Shown here: piece by piece, positions 23,945 through 34,060 of the stretch | Layout: each line of letters begins with the position of its first letter | How positions within the stretch are numbered: position 1 is the first letter of the stretch | From: Kingdonia uniflora | Lineage: Eukaryota > Streptophyta > Magnoliopsida > Ranunculales > Circaeasteraceae | Direction of reading: 5' to 3' | Assembly (NCBI GenBank): GCA_014058105.1 | Contig: JACGCM010001272.1 | Location: forward strand, 1,116,001-1,180,000 | Length of the DNA stretch: 64,000 nucleotides | The notes under the pieces: model-generated | What the model saw: only the letters and a program-made list of their open reading frames with translations | Databases searched by the model: none | Told to the model about the DNA's origin: nothing | Program-made: the position numbers and the translations under genes

Positions 23945-24694
23945 GACACAGATAGGAAAGCTTCCTTTCAAGCTAGGTTGTATGGGGCCAGAAGCTGCAC
24001 GCATAGTAGCTCAACAAGGAAGTCCTGGTGAGTTCTTAAATTATTTACTATAAGATTATGTTATTTATTTATCATTCATTTTTTAACTGAACTTTGAGCC
24101 ATTTTTCTTAGTTGATTTGTGGAATTCATATGGAGTGGAGTTGCCTCAACTTTGAAAATTGGTTGTAAGAATTTTAAGTCAAACATGTACTTTGTTTGGA
24201 TGTGAAAGGAACTGGAGTACCTTTGACAGGATCCACACAAAGATTAAAAATCGATTACTTTCAAAGAAACTCAATGATCTTGTCTTTGTTCAATACAATG
24301 CTCGGCTTGAAAGAAGAATGGAAGATAGACGTTGACGTTATTGTGTAGACCCTGTAAGTATGTCTGTTATTTTATTGGAAGATCCATTATGTGAATGGAT
24401 TGTTGGAGATGATGATGAGCCTTTGTTGCCAACACATGAAGAATGGCCAGAAGAGCTTCAAAGAGAATTATCAGCTGCAGACCCGGAGGTCAAATGCAAA
24501 AGAGGTACTCTACTTCTTTTATTGACACAGATTTCCCATAAAATTGGTCACAAACACCTATGTATCAAACACCACTGGAGTTGTTGCCTGAGGCGTATTT
24601 TGATTTTGATTTCAACCAAATCAATCTGGAGCATGGCCAACCTTCAAACTACTCTGAATTTGATACCAATCCGTTCGACTCCATTTACCAGTGA
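23945..24694 (+). pseudogene. hAT transposase, C-terminal exons
   Basis: The first exon fragment (to 24027) has MGPEAARIVAQQGSP. A GT-AG intron spans 24028-24111. The next exon continues VDLWNSYGVELPQL, then VVRILSQTCTLFGCERNWST and LNDLVFVQYNARLERRMEDR. This is the hAT dimerisation region with its SQTC...CERNWS motif. An acidic tail (EDPLCEWIVGDDDEPLLP) follows. One in-frame TGA and a frameshift near 24508 are visible; in the shifted frame it ends DTNPFDSIYQ with TGA at 24692. The 5' part is lost upstream of copy B. Confidence 0.85.
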
Positions 24695-24879
24695 ATGCAA
24701 TGCCGCATTCCAGAATAATTATTTTCCATTTAATGTTTATGTGATTTTTAATGCTCTGGTGTGATGTTTAATTTGTCAGTGTGGTGTGTATTAATTCAAT
24801 ATTGTAATAAGTAATAACTTCAATAATAATAAGTACTTTGGTTTTTATTTTATTATTTTTTTAAATATAAAAAATAACG

Positions 24880-25097
24880 TCTATAACGGTTGTTATAATT
24901 GAAAATTAATATTTATATATAGAGAAAACAAAAACACAACCGTTATTTTAATATAACACCGTTACAGGACAAATAACTGCCGTTATAACGGTTTTTTCTT
25001 GTCATCTAGCCAAAAATAACGTAACGCCGTTATAATTGTTATAGCAGTAACGGCCTCTGCCCGTTACACCGTTATAGCATACCCTTTTAAACCAAAG
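24880..25097. repeat. hAT right end with clustered ATAACGG motifs
   Basis: Mirror of the left end, with GCCGTTATAACGG, ACCGTTACAG, AACACCGTTAC, CGCCGTTATAATTG and ACACCGTTATAGC. The terminal inverted repeat ends near CCTTTTAAACCA at 25097. Confidence 0.65.
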
Positions 25098-26148
25098 TTT
25101 TGACTAAAAGTCTCTTATGCGCATTATTTCACAAGAAACATTAAGTGTTCAAAGTTTGTTAGCCGCTTAAAAAACAATTTAACATGTTTTGCATTCACTT
25201 CATTTTTTATTTAACAATAGACGTAAAATTTCAATATATACCATGATTCCAAAGCTGTGACGACTGCACCGGAGCAATGCAACAACATCTGCATCGTAAG
25301 AAAGTCCGTAATTACCAAAAATGATTAAACAACAACAATTGCGACGTGAAGAAAAAAGACCTTGATGGTTCTGTACAAAGCAACTTATAAAGCAACTCTC
25401 TCCTCTCACCCTTAAACCAAAAGCTGTAAACACGCCTACATTTTATAGGGGAGTGAGTAGTTGCTTAGATCTGTGGAGAAGCATTTCCAACAGTTTAGTG
25501 AACTACCAAGTACCAAGGCATTTGATGGGGCAGCTATCATTTTCGCTCCACCCGTGTAACCTTTACCGGAGCTGGAATTAGAGCTAGAATCCCAAACAAC
25601 GCAGGGGAAGAGCTAGAGTAAAAGCACAACTTGGACCACTTGAGACGTGTTTTTACAAAGAAAGCTACCTCTAGAACTCGCCCATTCATACAATGTTCTG
25701 CAAAATACATCTAGACTGTGCTTAGAAAGATATGCTAGAATCAAGCATTTTACCACAACTATAAGGGCATTCTGCACAAGTAAAACTGAATTTTGTACCA
25801 CATCTTATCAAACAAAAAACTGACAAATCCCAAATGTTTAACGAGCCAAAATGGGTTGCCTCATGAAGTTATAACAAAATATGTACATGGCAGAAGCCCA
25901 AACAAAATATTTATAATTACATTTCAGAATGTACTTTTCATACTGCTTCCATCCTAACAAAAGGAGAGAAAATACAATACCAAAATCCTTCTTTTTTAGA
26001 CTGCACGCACACTTTTTGCGTATGCAGCGAAGTTACTGGTTCACATAAGAAGGAAAAAAAATATATGAAGGAACCAGACTCGATGTTAATGATGTGGTCT
26101 CCGTAGTGGCATTTGCCCAATCAGCTTAGGTTTCAAGATCTCAGAAAT
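25098..26148. other. No gene recognised; 3' flank of the cyclin fragment
   Basis: This lies downstream of the truncated cyclin frame on the minus strand. Only short unconvincing frames are present. It may contain the replaced 3' end of the cyclin transcript, but nothing identifies it. Confidence 0.4.
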
Positions 26149-27350
26149 TTAATTTTTATTATCCACGTCTGCAGCATCAATATCAACAATGGGGTTCTTG
26201 GGTTTACCAGTTAGACCACAAGCAACCTGTAAAATCATCGTAAATCAAAAAAGAACCAAAGATCGGGGTTAGAAACAAAAATTAAAAACATAATTCCGAA
26301 AAGATAATTAAAAAAAAAGACTCAGAAAACTAAATAATTACCTTGTTTTTAGCACTTAGAACCGAACTCAGAGTGTGGACACTTTTTCTTTCTGTTCTTT
26401 GATTCACCACGGTTTGCTTCTTGACCGCTTGTACTTCTACAGTTTCTGGGCTAATCTCGATTATTTCCTGGGCATTCGCAATTTGTTGCGAACAAAAGTA
26501 CCTGCGAGATAGCAAAAACTAAACAATCAAGAAAGAAATAAATGTAGAAACGGGTAAAGAGAGGGATAAAGAGAAACAGACCCTGTTATCGGGCGATTCT
26601 GAGCGTTCCCAATACCGCCAAGTGCTTTGCAATTCCTATTAACAACCCCATAGCCATTATTTTGCAGATAAGCCATGACCCCTCTATTGTGGTTCGTTGA
26701 TAGTGTCTGTTTAATCACAGAACAACAAAATTAACAAAAATACAAAATAAATAAAAAATAATGAAAAAAATATAAAAAATACTTTAATTCAAGAAATTTA
26801 TACCTTGATCTTGAACAACTTTACGATGATCCGGAAATTGAGAGAAATGAATGTCCCAATTATGTTTAAATTCACAAAGAAAGAAGCATTCGCATACGCA
26901 GTAGAAATCATGCTTGAACAAATGCTTGATGAGCTTCTCACGTTTAGTAAACTGGGTATTAATTTTGTGATTGGTGCAATAGGTGCAATAAAACGATCCC
27001 AACCTTCGGGAGATTTCATTTGCGGCTCTCCTTCTGCTTCTTTCAATGGCCTTCGTATCTTTAGCCTTTGGCTTGAACCCCATAGAGGCATACTAATCTG
27101 CAATCACAATTAAACAGTTAATGCTTAAACCCCATGAGATCAATCTTTAAGAATCCCAATATGACGAAATTGAAACCCAAGAACAAATCTCTTCTCCTAT
27201 GATATAAAGAATCGCTAATCTCACCTGTACTACTGATCTTCTCGTCGTCTGAAACCAGAGAGAGAGAGAAAGAAACAATGTTAGAGAAATGGAAGCTTTG
27301 AGAGAGAGAGAGGTGACAGTGTTTCAGAAACGTGAGAGAGAGAGAGAGCG
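26149..27350 (-). pseudogene. CYCB1: B1-type mitotic cyclin, truncated before the cyclin box
   Basis: Five exons with good GT-AG sites: non-coding exon 1 to 27225, exon 2 at 27097-26804, exon 3 at 26706-26582, exon 4 at 26501-26342 and exon 5 at 26226-26149. Exons 3-5 read as the N-terminal tail of plant cyclin B1: NRNCKALGGIGNAQNRPITG (destruction box), FCSQQIANAQ, LSSVLSAKNK, then VACGLTGKPKNPIVDIDAAD. A TAA at 26151 ends it just before the cyclin box should begin, so no CDK-binding domain remains. The first destruction-box arginine is cysteine (TGC). From the ATG at 26676 it encodes 110 residues. An ATG in exon 2 (27091) gives an open, in-frame extension of about 106 unrecognised residues. 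No stop interrupts the spliced frame. Confidence 0.75.
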
Positions 27351-27544
27351 GGAGAGAGACTTAATAGTCGATGTTGTATTTATAGTGGCATTTGGGTTTG
27401 TTGGGGGTATTAGCACAAACATATGGTGACCTGTACTTGTCTTTTAGTTAGTCATAAGGATAGGCAGATCGAATAGGGCAAGAGTCGGAAAAAGTACATC
27501 ACACCGTGGGATCGATTTTTCGGGGAATTTTCGACTCTCCAACG
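27225..27544. repeat. Repeat R1a: cyclin promoter and leader region
   Basis: Starts TACTGATCTTCTCGTCGTCT in the cyclin leader and runs through the promoter to CGACTCTCCAACG, where LTR E begins. The same order of sequence occurs at 30047-30360. Confidence 0.8.
27351..27385 (-). promoter_or_regulatory. TATA box of the cyclin fragment
   Basis: The minus strand reads CTATAAAT at 27385-27378, about 30 bases before a CT-rich leader (27255-27360 is an imperfect GA/CT microsatellite). The same TATA box and leader are duplicated in R1b near 30180-30205. Confidence 0.55.
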
Positions 27545-28244
27545 TGTAAGGGCCTAGTTTCGTAGAAGGGAAACTTAGCTCTTACACCTTGAAGGTTACC
27601 CTTAACTAGGGGTTTTGGCAAATATATAAGACTATAAACAACTAGTTTAATGTACTAACATATTTGTGTGAAATCCACTAGCAGGGCTCTCCACGACCTC
27701 TAGCGAGGATTTGAATAGAATATGGTATATATATCGAGTTAGGTGACAGTTTGGGTTAAGAGCAGGTTATAGGGTATTCGAAGGTAATCTCGAAGGGGAT
27801 TTTAGGCATAGTTTTTCTAACCTCTCCATAGTGTCTCCATCTTCTATTTATGTGAGATAAAAAAGGGGTGAGTCATCATGTGAGGTCAGATTACATATTT
27901 ACCCCCTTGGGGCAGCTGTCTTGTACGACAAGTCGGTTCTGACACTGTAGTTGTTTGGCGGCTTGTTTCCACTGTTCTGTCTGTGAGATGGCTGTCAGGT
28001 GTGTCGGCCATCGACCATGTATTACTATGGTCGAAGTCATTCTGGAACTAATGTTGACCGACTGTCTTTGGCTTTAGCTTCGACTAACTTCGATGACGCT
28101 TTCGAGTGCCCGAGTGTTCAGTTAATCTCAGAAGGCTTCGTGGGATTCGTTGTTAGTCTTGTTGGGATTCGAGTCTCTAGGTAGGCTTCGATATATCCTT
28201 TGAGTATTCGACTGGTACTGGAAGGCTGCGAGTAGGCTACTACA
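27545..28244 (-). repeat. LTR of retrotransposon family E
   Basis: 700 bases, beginning TGTAAGGGCCTAGTTTCG and ending GTAGGCTACTACA on the plus strand, followed directly by a minus-strand polypurine tract (GAGAGGGGGCGAA). It is therefore the 3' LTR of a minus-strand element. It shares the TGTAA..GGCCTA and AGCTCTTACACC pattern of the Tat LTRs but is otherwise different, so a related but separate family. No partner LTR is present. Confidence 0.75.
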
Positions 28245-28399
28245 TTCGCCCCCTCTCAGCAGAAGCCTTGAAAATTTGGCGCGTGCTGAGAAAAACTGTT
28301 AGGCATGGGAAGTTAAAAAGTTGACTGGTGTGAATGTGGATAGTTCCGGGGAGAGTAATTAAGGTAATGTTGATTAAGCAGTTAATTAATGCGTCATTG

Positions 28400-28801
28400 T
28401 ATAAATAGGGGCCATTTGGGGGGGGGGGGGGGGGAATGTTCAAGTACTCTTCATCTTTCTCCTTGTTTAGTACAAAAATGGAACTCACTCCGAACACTCG
28501 CTACCAGAAGAAGATGGAGGAGAAGAATCAACAAATTTATGAGAAGGTTATGGTTCTGAGGTAGTAGTATTTTGGGGATCAAGAGTTGGATGTGCCGCTG
28601 CCAGACCTGATGGAGCTGGGGCCAGGAGAAGTGATCTGCGGGCAACCGTTCGGGCACTGGTGGAGAGTAATGCAATGGTGTATCTCAGACGAGACTCAGC
28701 GGTCTTTTTTGTTGTGGAACTTGGCGGAGCAACTGGTGGAAGCTGAAGACGCTACCAAGGCTTGCTCGGGGCACTGGAAGAATTGCCCCGCGTGCAAATA
28801 G
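28400..28801 (+). pseudogene. Short antisense ORF of element E with TATA box
   Basis: TATAAATAGGGGCC at 28400 lies 78 bases before an ATG at 28478. The frame reads YQKKMEEKNQQIYEKVMVLR, two TAG codons (28562-28567), then YFGDQELDVPLPDLMELG. The EEK, YFGDQ and proline spacing matches the short antisense ORF of the Tat copies. The C-terminal part (AEQLVEAEDATKACSGHW, ending TAG at 28801) is specific to E. Function is unknown. A run of 17 G at 28418-28434 lies in its leader. Confidence 0.5.
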
Positions 28802-29439
28802 GGGGGTTCTTTGATATTGTGGGTAGGTATGTAGAGTGAGGTGTTGTTGTTGTTGGTGCTGTTTTTTTTGTTGATGTATTCCCGCGTATTTTTTGAATGA
28901 AACAAAGATGAGGTTATCGATGTGTGGTAGCATAACAGTATAGGTAATGTAGGCGATGATAGTTTAGGCGCAATTAAGGTTCAAACTTCGGACTTCGGTA
29001 ATAAAACGAATAGGAATTGTAATAAAAGTCATAAATTTGGTAAGAGTGAAAAGCATTGATCGATGGTCGAACGAAGTGGTCAAGGGGTGCGACTATGGTT
29101 AAGTGTATAAGATGGCTCGAAAAAAAAATGCATGGGAGGCTTCGATTGTAAAAGCTGATAGTCGGAATGAGAAAGGTGTCATATGTGATATTGTTTATGG
29201 GGAAGTGTGCTGTAGTAGGCCATAATTATATTTCTTTAGAAATGGGGTGGAGGCCACATGTGGGTAGTTGAAGGTGATATGCCAGGCCCGGATAGGGTGT
29301 CAAGAGCCTGGTGTCGAAGGAAGAATGTTGTCGAAGGTAGGAACATGTATAGTCAGTGACTGTGAGGGGGTATCGAGGGTTTGAGAGGATGGAGGAAATA
29401 CTTTGTTGAGGGGAAATGTGGCACGCATGCACGTGTGTG

Positions 29440-29691
29440 TATAAGTAGGGGCAGTATAGGGAATACTCAGAGTGCCTAAAAATGGGGAGAAATGGGAGGA
29501 GTGGGGGTAGTGGTAATGATGACGGTTGGGGAAATCGATGCGGTTTTGGGGGCTGAATTTAAAGAGGGGAGAGAAAGAGAGAGAAAAACACTATTTTTAA
29601 TCAAACAGAAAGAGAGACGCAGGGAAGAGAGAAAAAACAAGCACCATTGTAGTTGTTGGGTTTTAACTGCGATATCTCCAACTTAATCAAA
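29440..29691 (+). promoter_or_regulatory. Antisense TATA box and leader exon of element E
   Basis: GTATAAGTAGGGGC at 29439 corresponds to the TATAAG boxes at 11218 (copy B) and 55885 (copy A). It is followed by a purine-rich leader and a splice donor, AACAG|GTATGT, at 29692. The downstream coding exons are missing. Confidence 0.5.
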
Positions 29692-29937
29692 CAGGTATGT
29701 CTTTTTAACGCCCAGTAAAGATAGTTGTTCTCTTGCCGCTGTTTCTTCTCCTTCTTTTTTTGTATATATTTTTTGATCTTTGTCGGTAGGGAGGGATAAG
29801 TAGTTGTTGAGATGCCGGTAATGGGAAACTGGGGTAAGGCGTAAATAGACGAGGTTGGGAATTGAAATTCGGTAAAGTGGTATGAGTTTGGAGAGTCGAG
29901 GAGGTACTAATCGAATATTCGGTTGTGGTTCGACCGT

Positions 29938-30046
29938 TGAGTGAGGGTAGGTAATATTACAATACGAAACCGAACCTTGATACTCGAATATATCGAGCTT
30001 ATGTCAATCCTCTTCTCGTAGTTGAGTGAGGGTAGGTAATATTACT
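29938..30046. repeat. Direct repeat at the end of element E
   Basis: A 25-base sequence starting GTTGAGTGAGGGTAGGTAAT occurs at 29938-29962 and 30022-30046, 84 bases apart. The second copy abuts the R1b junction. Confidence 0.8.
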
Positions 30047-30148
30047 ACTGATCTTCTCGTCGTCTGAAACCAGAGAGAGAAAAAAAAACAATGTTAGAGA
30101 AATGAAAGCTTTGAGAGAGAGAGAGAGGTGACAGAATATTTCAGAAAC

Positions 30149-30184
<36 letters not shown>

Positions 30185-30890
30185 ATAGTCGATGTTGTAT
30201 TTATAGTGGCATTTGGGTTGGTTGGGGTATTAGCACAAACATACGGTGACCATCTGATTACTTGTTTTTTAGTTAGTGATAAGGACAGGCAGATCGAATA
30301 GGGCAAGAGCCAGAAAATGTACGACCGTGGGTTCAATTTTTCGGGGAATTTTTTACTCTCCAACGAGATAAAATATTGTAAAACTGACCAATTGCATTTA
30401 TCGATCTCTCTGTCAACGATATTATCATGCAATTTTTTTATTTTATCACTATATTGTGGTCACTGGATATTTTAATCTTGAAATAAAAAAACTTTTTCAC
30501 TTTCATAATTAGTATTTATCGATGATATTTTTCGATATTTTGATGTTTAACCCTATTTCTATTTTTAGGAGTAATGTGGCAACTTGGGTAGGCTCCCACA
30601 TCCACGTGGATCCCTCGGTGGACCCAAAACCTTTTGGCTTCCCTTACGAGACCGTGGATTATTACACACCCTTTCGGGAACAACCCAAAACATAAGCTAT
30701 TGCCTCATCAAAATATCTCTACACTAAACTCTTTGGGAAAAAGGTGCGCAAGGAAAGAGTATTATCCATTGTTCATCGCTCTGATATAGAACACGTTTTA
30801 GCTTGCCTCTTGGAAAACATTGCTAACAAAGCGCAGTGGGAAAAAACTAGGCTAAAATGAGAACAACACACATATTGTCCTCACTGAAAA
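30047..30890. repeat. Repeat R1b: duplicated cyclin promoter plus downstream segment
   Basis: 30047-30360 repeats the cyclin leader, CT tract, TATA box and promoter of R1a. It continues through AACGATATTATC- and TATTTATCGATGATATTTT-type AT-rich sequence to a segment from 30570 that looks exon-like: an acceptor TTTTTAG is followed by an open stretch with NVATWVGSHIHVDPSVD. The latter part is repeated at 58855-59169. A (GA)n microsatellite lies at about 30151-30180. Confidence 0.75.
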
Positions 30891-31068
30891 TAGGGATGGC
30901 AATTTGCCCTACCCTGTCCCGAATGGAGAGGATTTGAGATGACCTTACCGGGTTTAGGGGCGGGTCTGGGAAGAACCTCCAAAAATCTGACAGGGATTGG
31001 GGCAGGTATGGTATAGCTCTAACAAATCCCTGGCTCCTCCCCGCCCCATTTAGTTATTGACTATATAT
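30891..31068. mobile_element. hAT-type MITE, left part
   Basis: Begins TAGGGATGGCAATTTGCCC after ACTGAAAA, the same insertion point as the complete MITE at 59178. It is cut at 31068 by a Tat LTR fragment. Confidence 0.7.
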
Positions 31069-31262
31069 GTAATGGCCTAATTTCGTAGTAGCTCAAAATT
31101 AGCTCTTACACCAAATGTACCTGTGACAAGAATTAGTATAACACAATATTGAAATAACAAAGATAATTAGCATGAGAACCTTTGAATAGGTAAAAACCAC
31201 GACCTCGACTTGAGGATTTTAGTAATTGTAACTTTTATAGCATGAGGCTGATGTTTGATTTA
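31069..31262 (-). repeat. Partial Tat LTR (fragment F)
   Basis: TGTAATGGCCTAATTTCGTA, AGCTCTTACACC, ACCTTTGAATAGGTAAAAAC and CACGACCTCGACTTGAGG match the Tat LTR in reverse orientation. It stops after about 190 bases and joins R1c. Confidence 0.75.
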
Positions 31263-31690
31263 AGTAATTGTAACTTTTTGGGGAGATTTTTGACTCTCCA
31301 ACCAGATAAAATTTTGTGAACCTGACCAATTGCATTTATCGATCTTTCTTCCAAAAACGATATTATCGTGGCATTTTTTATTTTATCACTATATTGTGGT
31401 TACAGGATATTTTAATCCTAAAAGGAAAAAACTCTTTCATTCCAAATAATTAGTATTTATCGATGATATTTTTGGTATTTTTGATGTTTAACCCTATTTA
31501 TATTTTGATCACTCAGTATTTTGTTTTCTCTTTTTCTGTGTCATTCAAAACCCTCTTTATATCTCAGTTCCACCAAAATATCGTGATACAATTTTTTTGT
31601 GATAAATTGGTAATAAAACGATATATTGGTAGTTGTTTTTTCCCCAACAAACAAGTCATTGATAAAATCATTAGACCATAGTATGTTAAC
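31262..31690. repeat. Repeat R1c
   Basis: Matches 43780-44160 nearly base for base, from TTTGACTCTCCAAC through TATATTGTGGTTAC to CAAGTCATTGATAAAATCAT. It lacks the cyclin leader part. A 72-codon plus-strand frame here is chance. Confidence 0.75.
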
Positions 31691-31807
31691 GGCCACCTCC
31701 GTAGAGGCTTTAATAAGAAATATGCAAAACAGCGACCCGACCAAGTGGTTAACCTGCAAGGAGACCCTACGATGGATGCATGATACACATTCTTCTATGT
31801 AATTCAT

Positions 31808-34060
31808 CTACGGGGAAGAGTTTGGCTCCGCAGTAGCCGCGTACTCAGCGGTAACCTCGGCCTCTTCCTCGGTAGTAGTATCCATTTGAATCCCCGGAGG
31901 AATAGGTCCCTGTCGGGCGGAATAGCCGAGGTAACGCAGCTCCAGCACGTCTTGGATTAGACGCAGAGTAAGAAGCAGTAGAGCTACTGTGGTGACCCAC
32001 CAGCTAGTGGACAAACAAAATTCCTTCTTGATACACGCCACGGTCTCCACCAGCTCCGCCATACGGCCCTGCAGGTCTGCGGACACCAGCATCTCCTGCA
32101 CGAGCTGGTCGCGGAGCGATTGCTCGACCACCTCCTTTTCTAGCTCCAAACTCTTAACACGATCGTTGACAGCCTCTAGGTCCCGCTCCAGCATAATCTT
32201 CTCATTCCGGAGTATTTTGGCCTTATCTTCCAACCCCCTGGTCTGGTCTGCCACATAGTCGGCCAGCTCGCAGTGCACCACCTCTTTGAGGAACTCCTTC
32301 TGATGGTCTTAAATTTCTGTGAGGCACAGCTCTAACTCACTATTGCAACTGGTATGATTATAGCCCCGCTGCAGAGTGGCCTCCAGAGTCAGGGTACACT
32401 GCACACGATAAAAAAGCTATGGATTAGAGATAAGAAGATGCTGCCGTTACTATAAACAATAAAAATATTAACAACTGCACACAAATTCTTACCCGCACAA
32501 TATCCACGACCACCGTACGATGAGCGCGGCGGTCTTGAAGAGCCTTAGTCAGATGAGCCTTCCCCTTCTCTTTGTAGGATGTGCTCTGAACCTCCCCCTC
32601 TGGCTGGCCACCAAAGAATAATTTGCAACTACCGTCATAATGGGTCGCCTCCACCACGAAGGACTGAGAGAGTAGCTCCCTTTCCTTCCCCCGTAACCCT
32701 TCCAACTCCTCATCAATGAGGCCTTAGGCGCAGGCTTATGACGTTTGGAGTTTGGAGTTTGAGGCATCCATCTCACTGTGTATGCGGCCACTTTTAAACC
32801 CAGCGCTCTGACCCGGTACAAGGGACCTGTCTGCGAAGCGTCGGCTGTGTCCCTCCCCTTTGAAGCAAGGAAATGAGGCTTCATCTCAACACTCTCAACT
32901 GACTTGTACGTATGCATACTCTGTACATAAATTGTATCGCTCGCAGTACGTTCGCATGGCTCGCTGTACTTAGCATGCGACAAGAAATGATCTGCCTCGA
33001 AAGTCCTATCAAATATATTCGTCAACACCTGACACTCCTTATCGTGAATGCCCAACCAATGTAGATGAGAACCGTTGTACGTAATCCCGGCAAGCGTAAC
33101 ACCTACGAAGAAAAGATAACACGTCAGACCAAACAAAAAAAAAACAACGAAAGATCACAAACATACGAAAAGTTAGGACATACACTTCGTGCTGAACACA
33201 TTATGCCGAAGACGACAATTAGGGATGTCGTCAAATCAAACGTACCCATCACCAATGTTGGGTGACGACACTAAAAATTACCACCACTTAGTAACTTCTG
33301 TATTCTCAGCCCGCCGAACTTACAAGCTATATAATACCAATGCATATACTCAAGTGCACATGTACGCATGACCTTCTGGCCCTTCGAATCGACTCCCCCC
33401 TTCCTAACGGGGGATATCTTAGCTATACCTGTCCTCACCTTCGCCAAGGTATGTGTTTGAAGCCCCCCCCCCCCCAGATGCGCCCTAGAATGACCACAAG
33501 TCACACAAGGCGAGGGTACGGGTTTATCCGGCGCACCTACTCCCTCACCCTCGTTCCCTACATCCCCGAAGACAAAATCCCACTGACATAGATAGTAACC
33601 CATCTTATACGGAACCATCACATTAGCACAACCCACTCTAAAATGAGAAGGAACCGATTGATTAATCAAATAACAACCAGTCATCACCCTGTAAAAATTT
33701 TCCATTCATTTGGTTGGGAGCTCGTTCGAACAAGTTCAAGCACTTCTTCGTTAGGTCGTTTAACGAGAACTGTAGGCCAGAATCAAACTGGATGAAATAA
33801 CAGATGTAGTGGTTTGGGGCCAGTGTTTGGCAATCATGCCAGATCTAATAGTCACTCCCACTTGCCCTCGCACATTCATTCACGTCGTCCAAATATTCCA
33901 TCTTTATCCTATCAAACTCGTACTCAGTTGAAGACGTAGAGGGTCTCAACTAACTTGGATACGTCCAAAAGCTTTTGGAGCCTCCTCTAGTACCACCACT
34001 AATGAGGACCTTGTGAGCCAAATCCCTATATACCCTCCTACGTGGCATGAAGTCCATGTC
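31808..34060 (-). pseudogene. Multi-exon gene, unrecognised, with coiled coil
   Basis: Three probable exons on the minus strand. Exon a runs from about 34060 to 33270, exon b 33102-32493 (acceptor TTCGTAG, donor CGG|GTAAGA) and exon c about 32398-31808 (acceptor GTGTGCAG). Exon a contains SGLQFSLNDLTKKCLNLFE and a YRVMTGCYLINQSVP segment. This loosely recalls the N-terminal domain of gypsy-type putative transposon proteins. Exon c is a heptad-rich coiled coil (LERDLEAVNDRVKSLELEKE) ending in an acidic tail (TTEEEAEVTAEYAATAE). A few in-frame stops occur, for example TAG near 33858, and exon a needs a frameshift at a poly-C run (33466-33475). The composition is more GC-rich than its surroundings. 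It resembles the Tat antisense genes in layout, not clearly in sequence. Function is unknown. Confidence 0.45.

Larger units (their letters stand above)
7784..25097 (+). mobile_element. hAT-superfamily DNA transposon interrupted by Tat copy B
   Basis: Left end TGGTTTTAAATAACCGTTAT and right end (reverse strand) TGGTTTAAAAGGGTATGC form imperfect terminal inverted repeats. Dense CCGTTAT/ATAACGG motifs lie just inside both ends. Flanks TTTTTACC and TTTTGACT could be a decayed 8-base target duplication (6 of 8 match), the length expected for hAT. The C-terminal hAT transposase lies at 23945-24694. The N-terminal transposase is not seen between 8062 and 8343, so the element was already deleted internally or lost sequence later. 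Exact ends are approximate. Confidence 0.7.
28245..30046 (-). mobile_element. Internal 3' part of retrotransposon E
   Basis: From the polypurine tract at 28245-28258 it carries a short antisense ORF (28478-28801) and a second antisense promoter with a leader exon (29440-29691), the same order as in Tat copies A and B. Between 28802 and 29439 no frame is recognised. It ends abruptly at 30046, joined to a second copy of the cyclin promoter. Gag and pol are missing. Confidence 0.6.

Noticed and set aside
27530..27544. CCAACG in the cyclin promoter as a mitosis-specific activator site
   Set aside because: The core needs AACGG; the other R1 copies read CCAACGAG, CCAACCAG and CCAACAAG, so the motif is not conserved.
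9188..28408. Antisense TATA boxes as chance AT-rich matches
   Set aside because: Not fully rejected: chance is possible, but the same TATAAATAG at the same place in copy B and element E argues against it, so they were kept as features with moderate confidence.
30094..30432. 112-codon minus-strand frame rich in SLSLSL
   Set aside because: Produced by the GA/CT microsatellite of the duplicated cyclin leader.
32549..33136. 195-codon minus-strand frame as a separate gene
   Set aside because: Its first part is exon b of the coiled-coil gene plus intron sequence; the last part (from about 32700) is a shifted shadow of the true exon frame.
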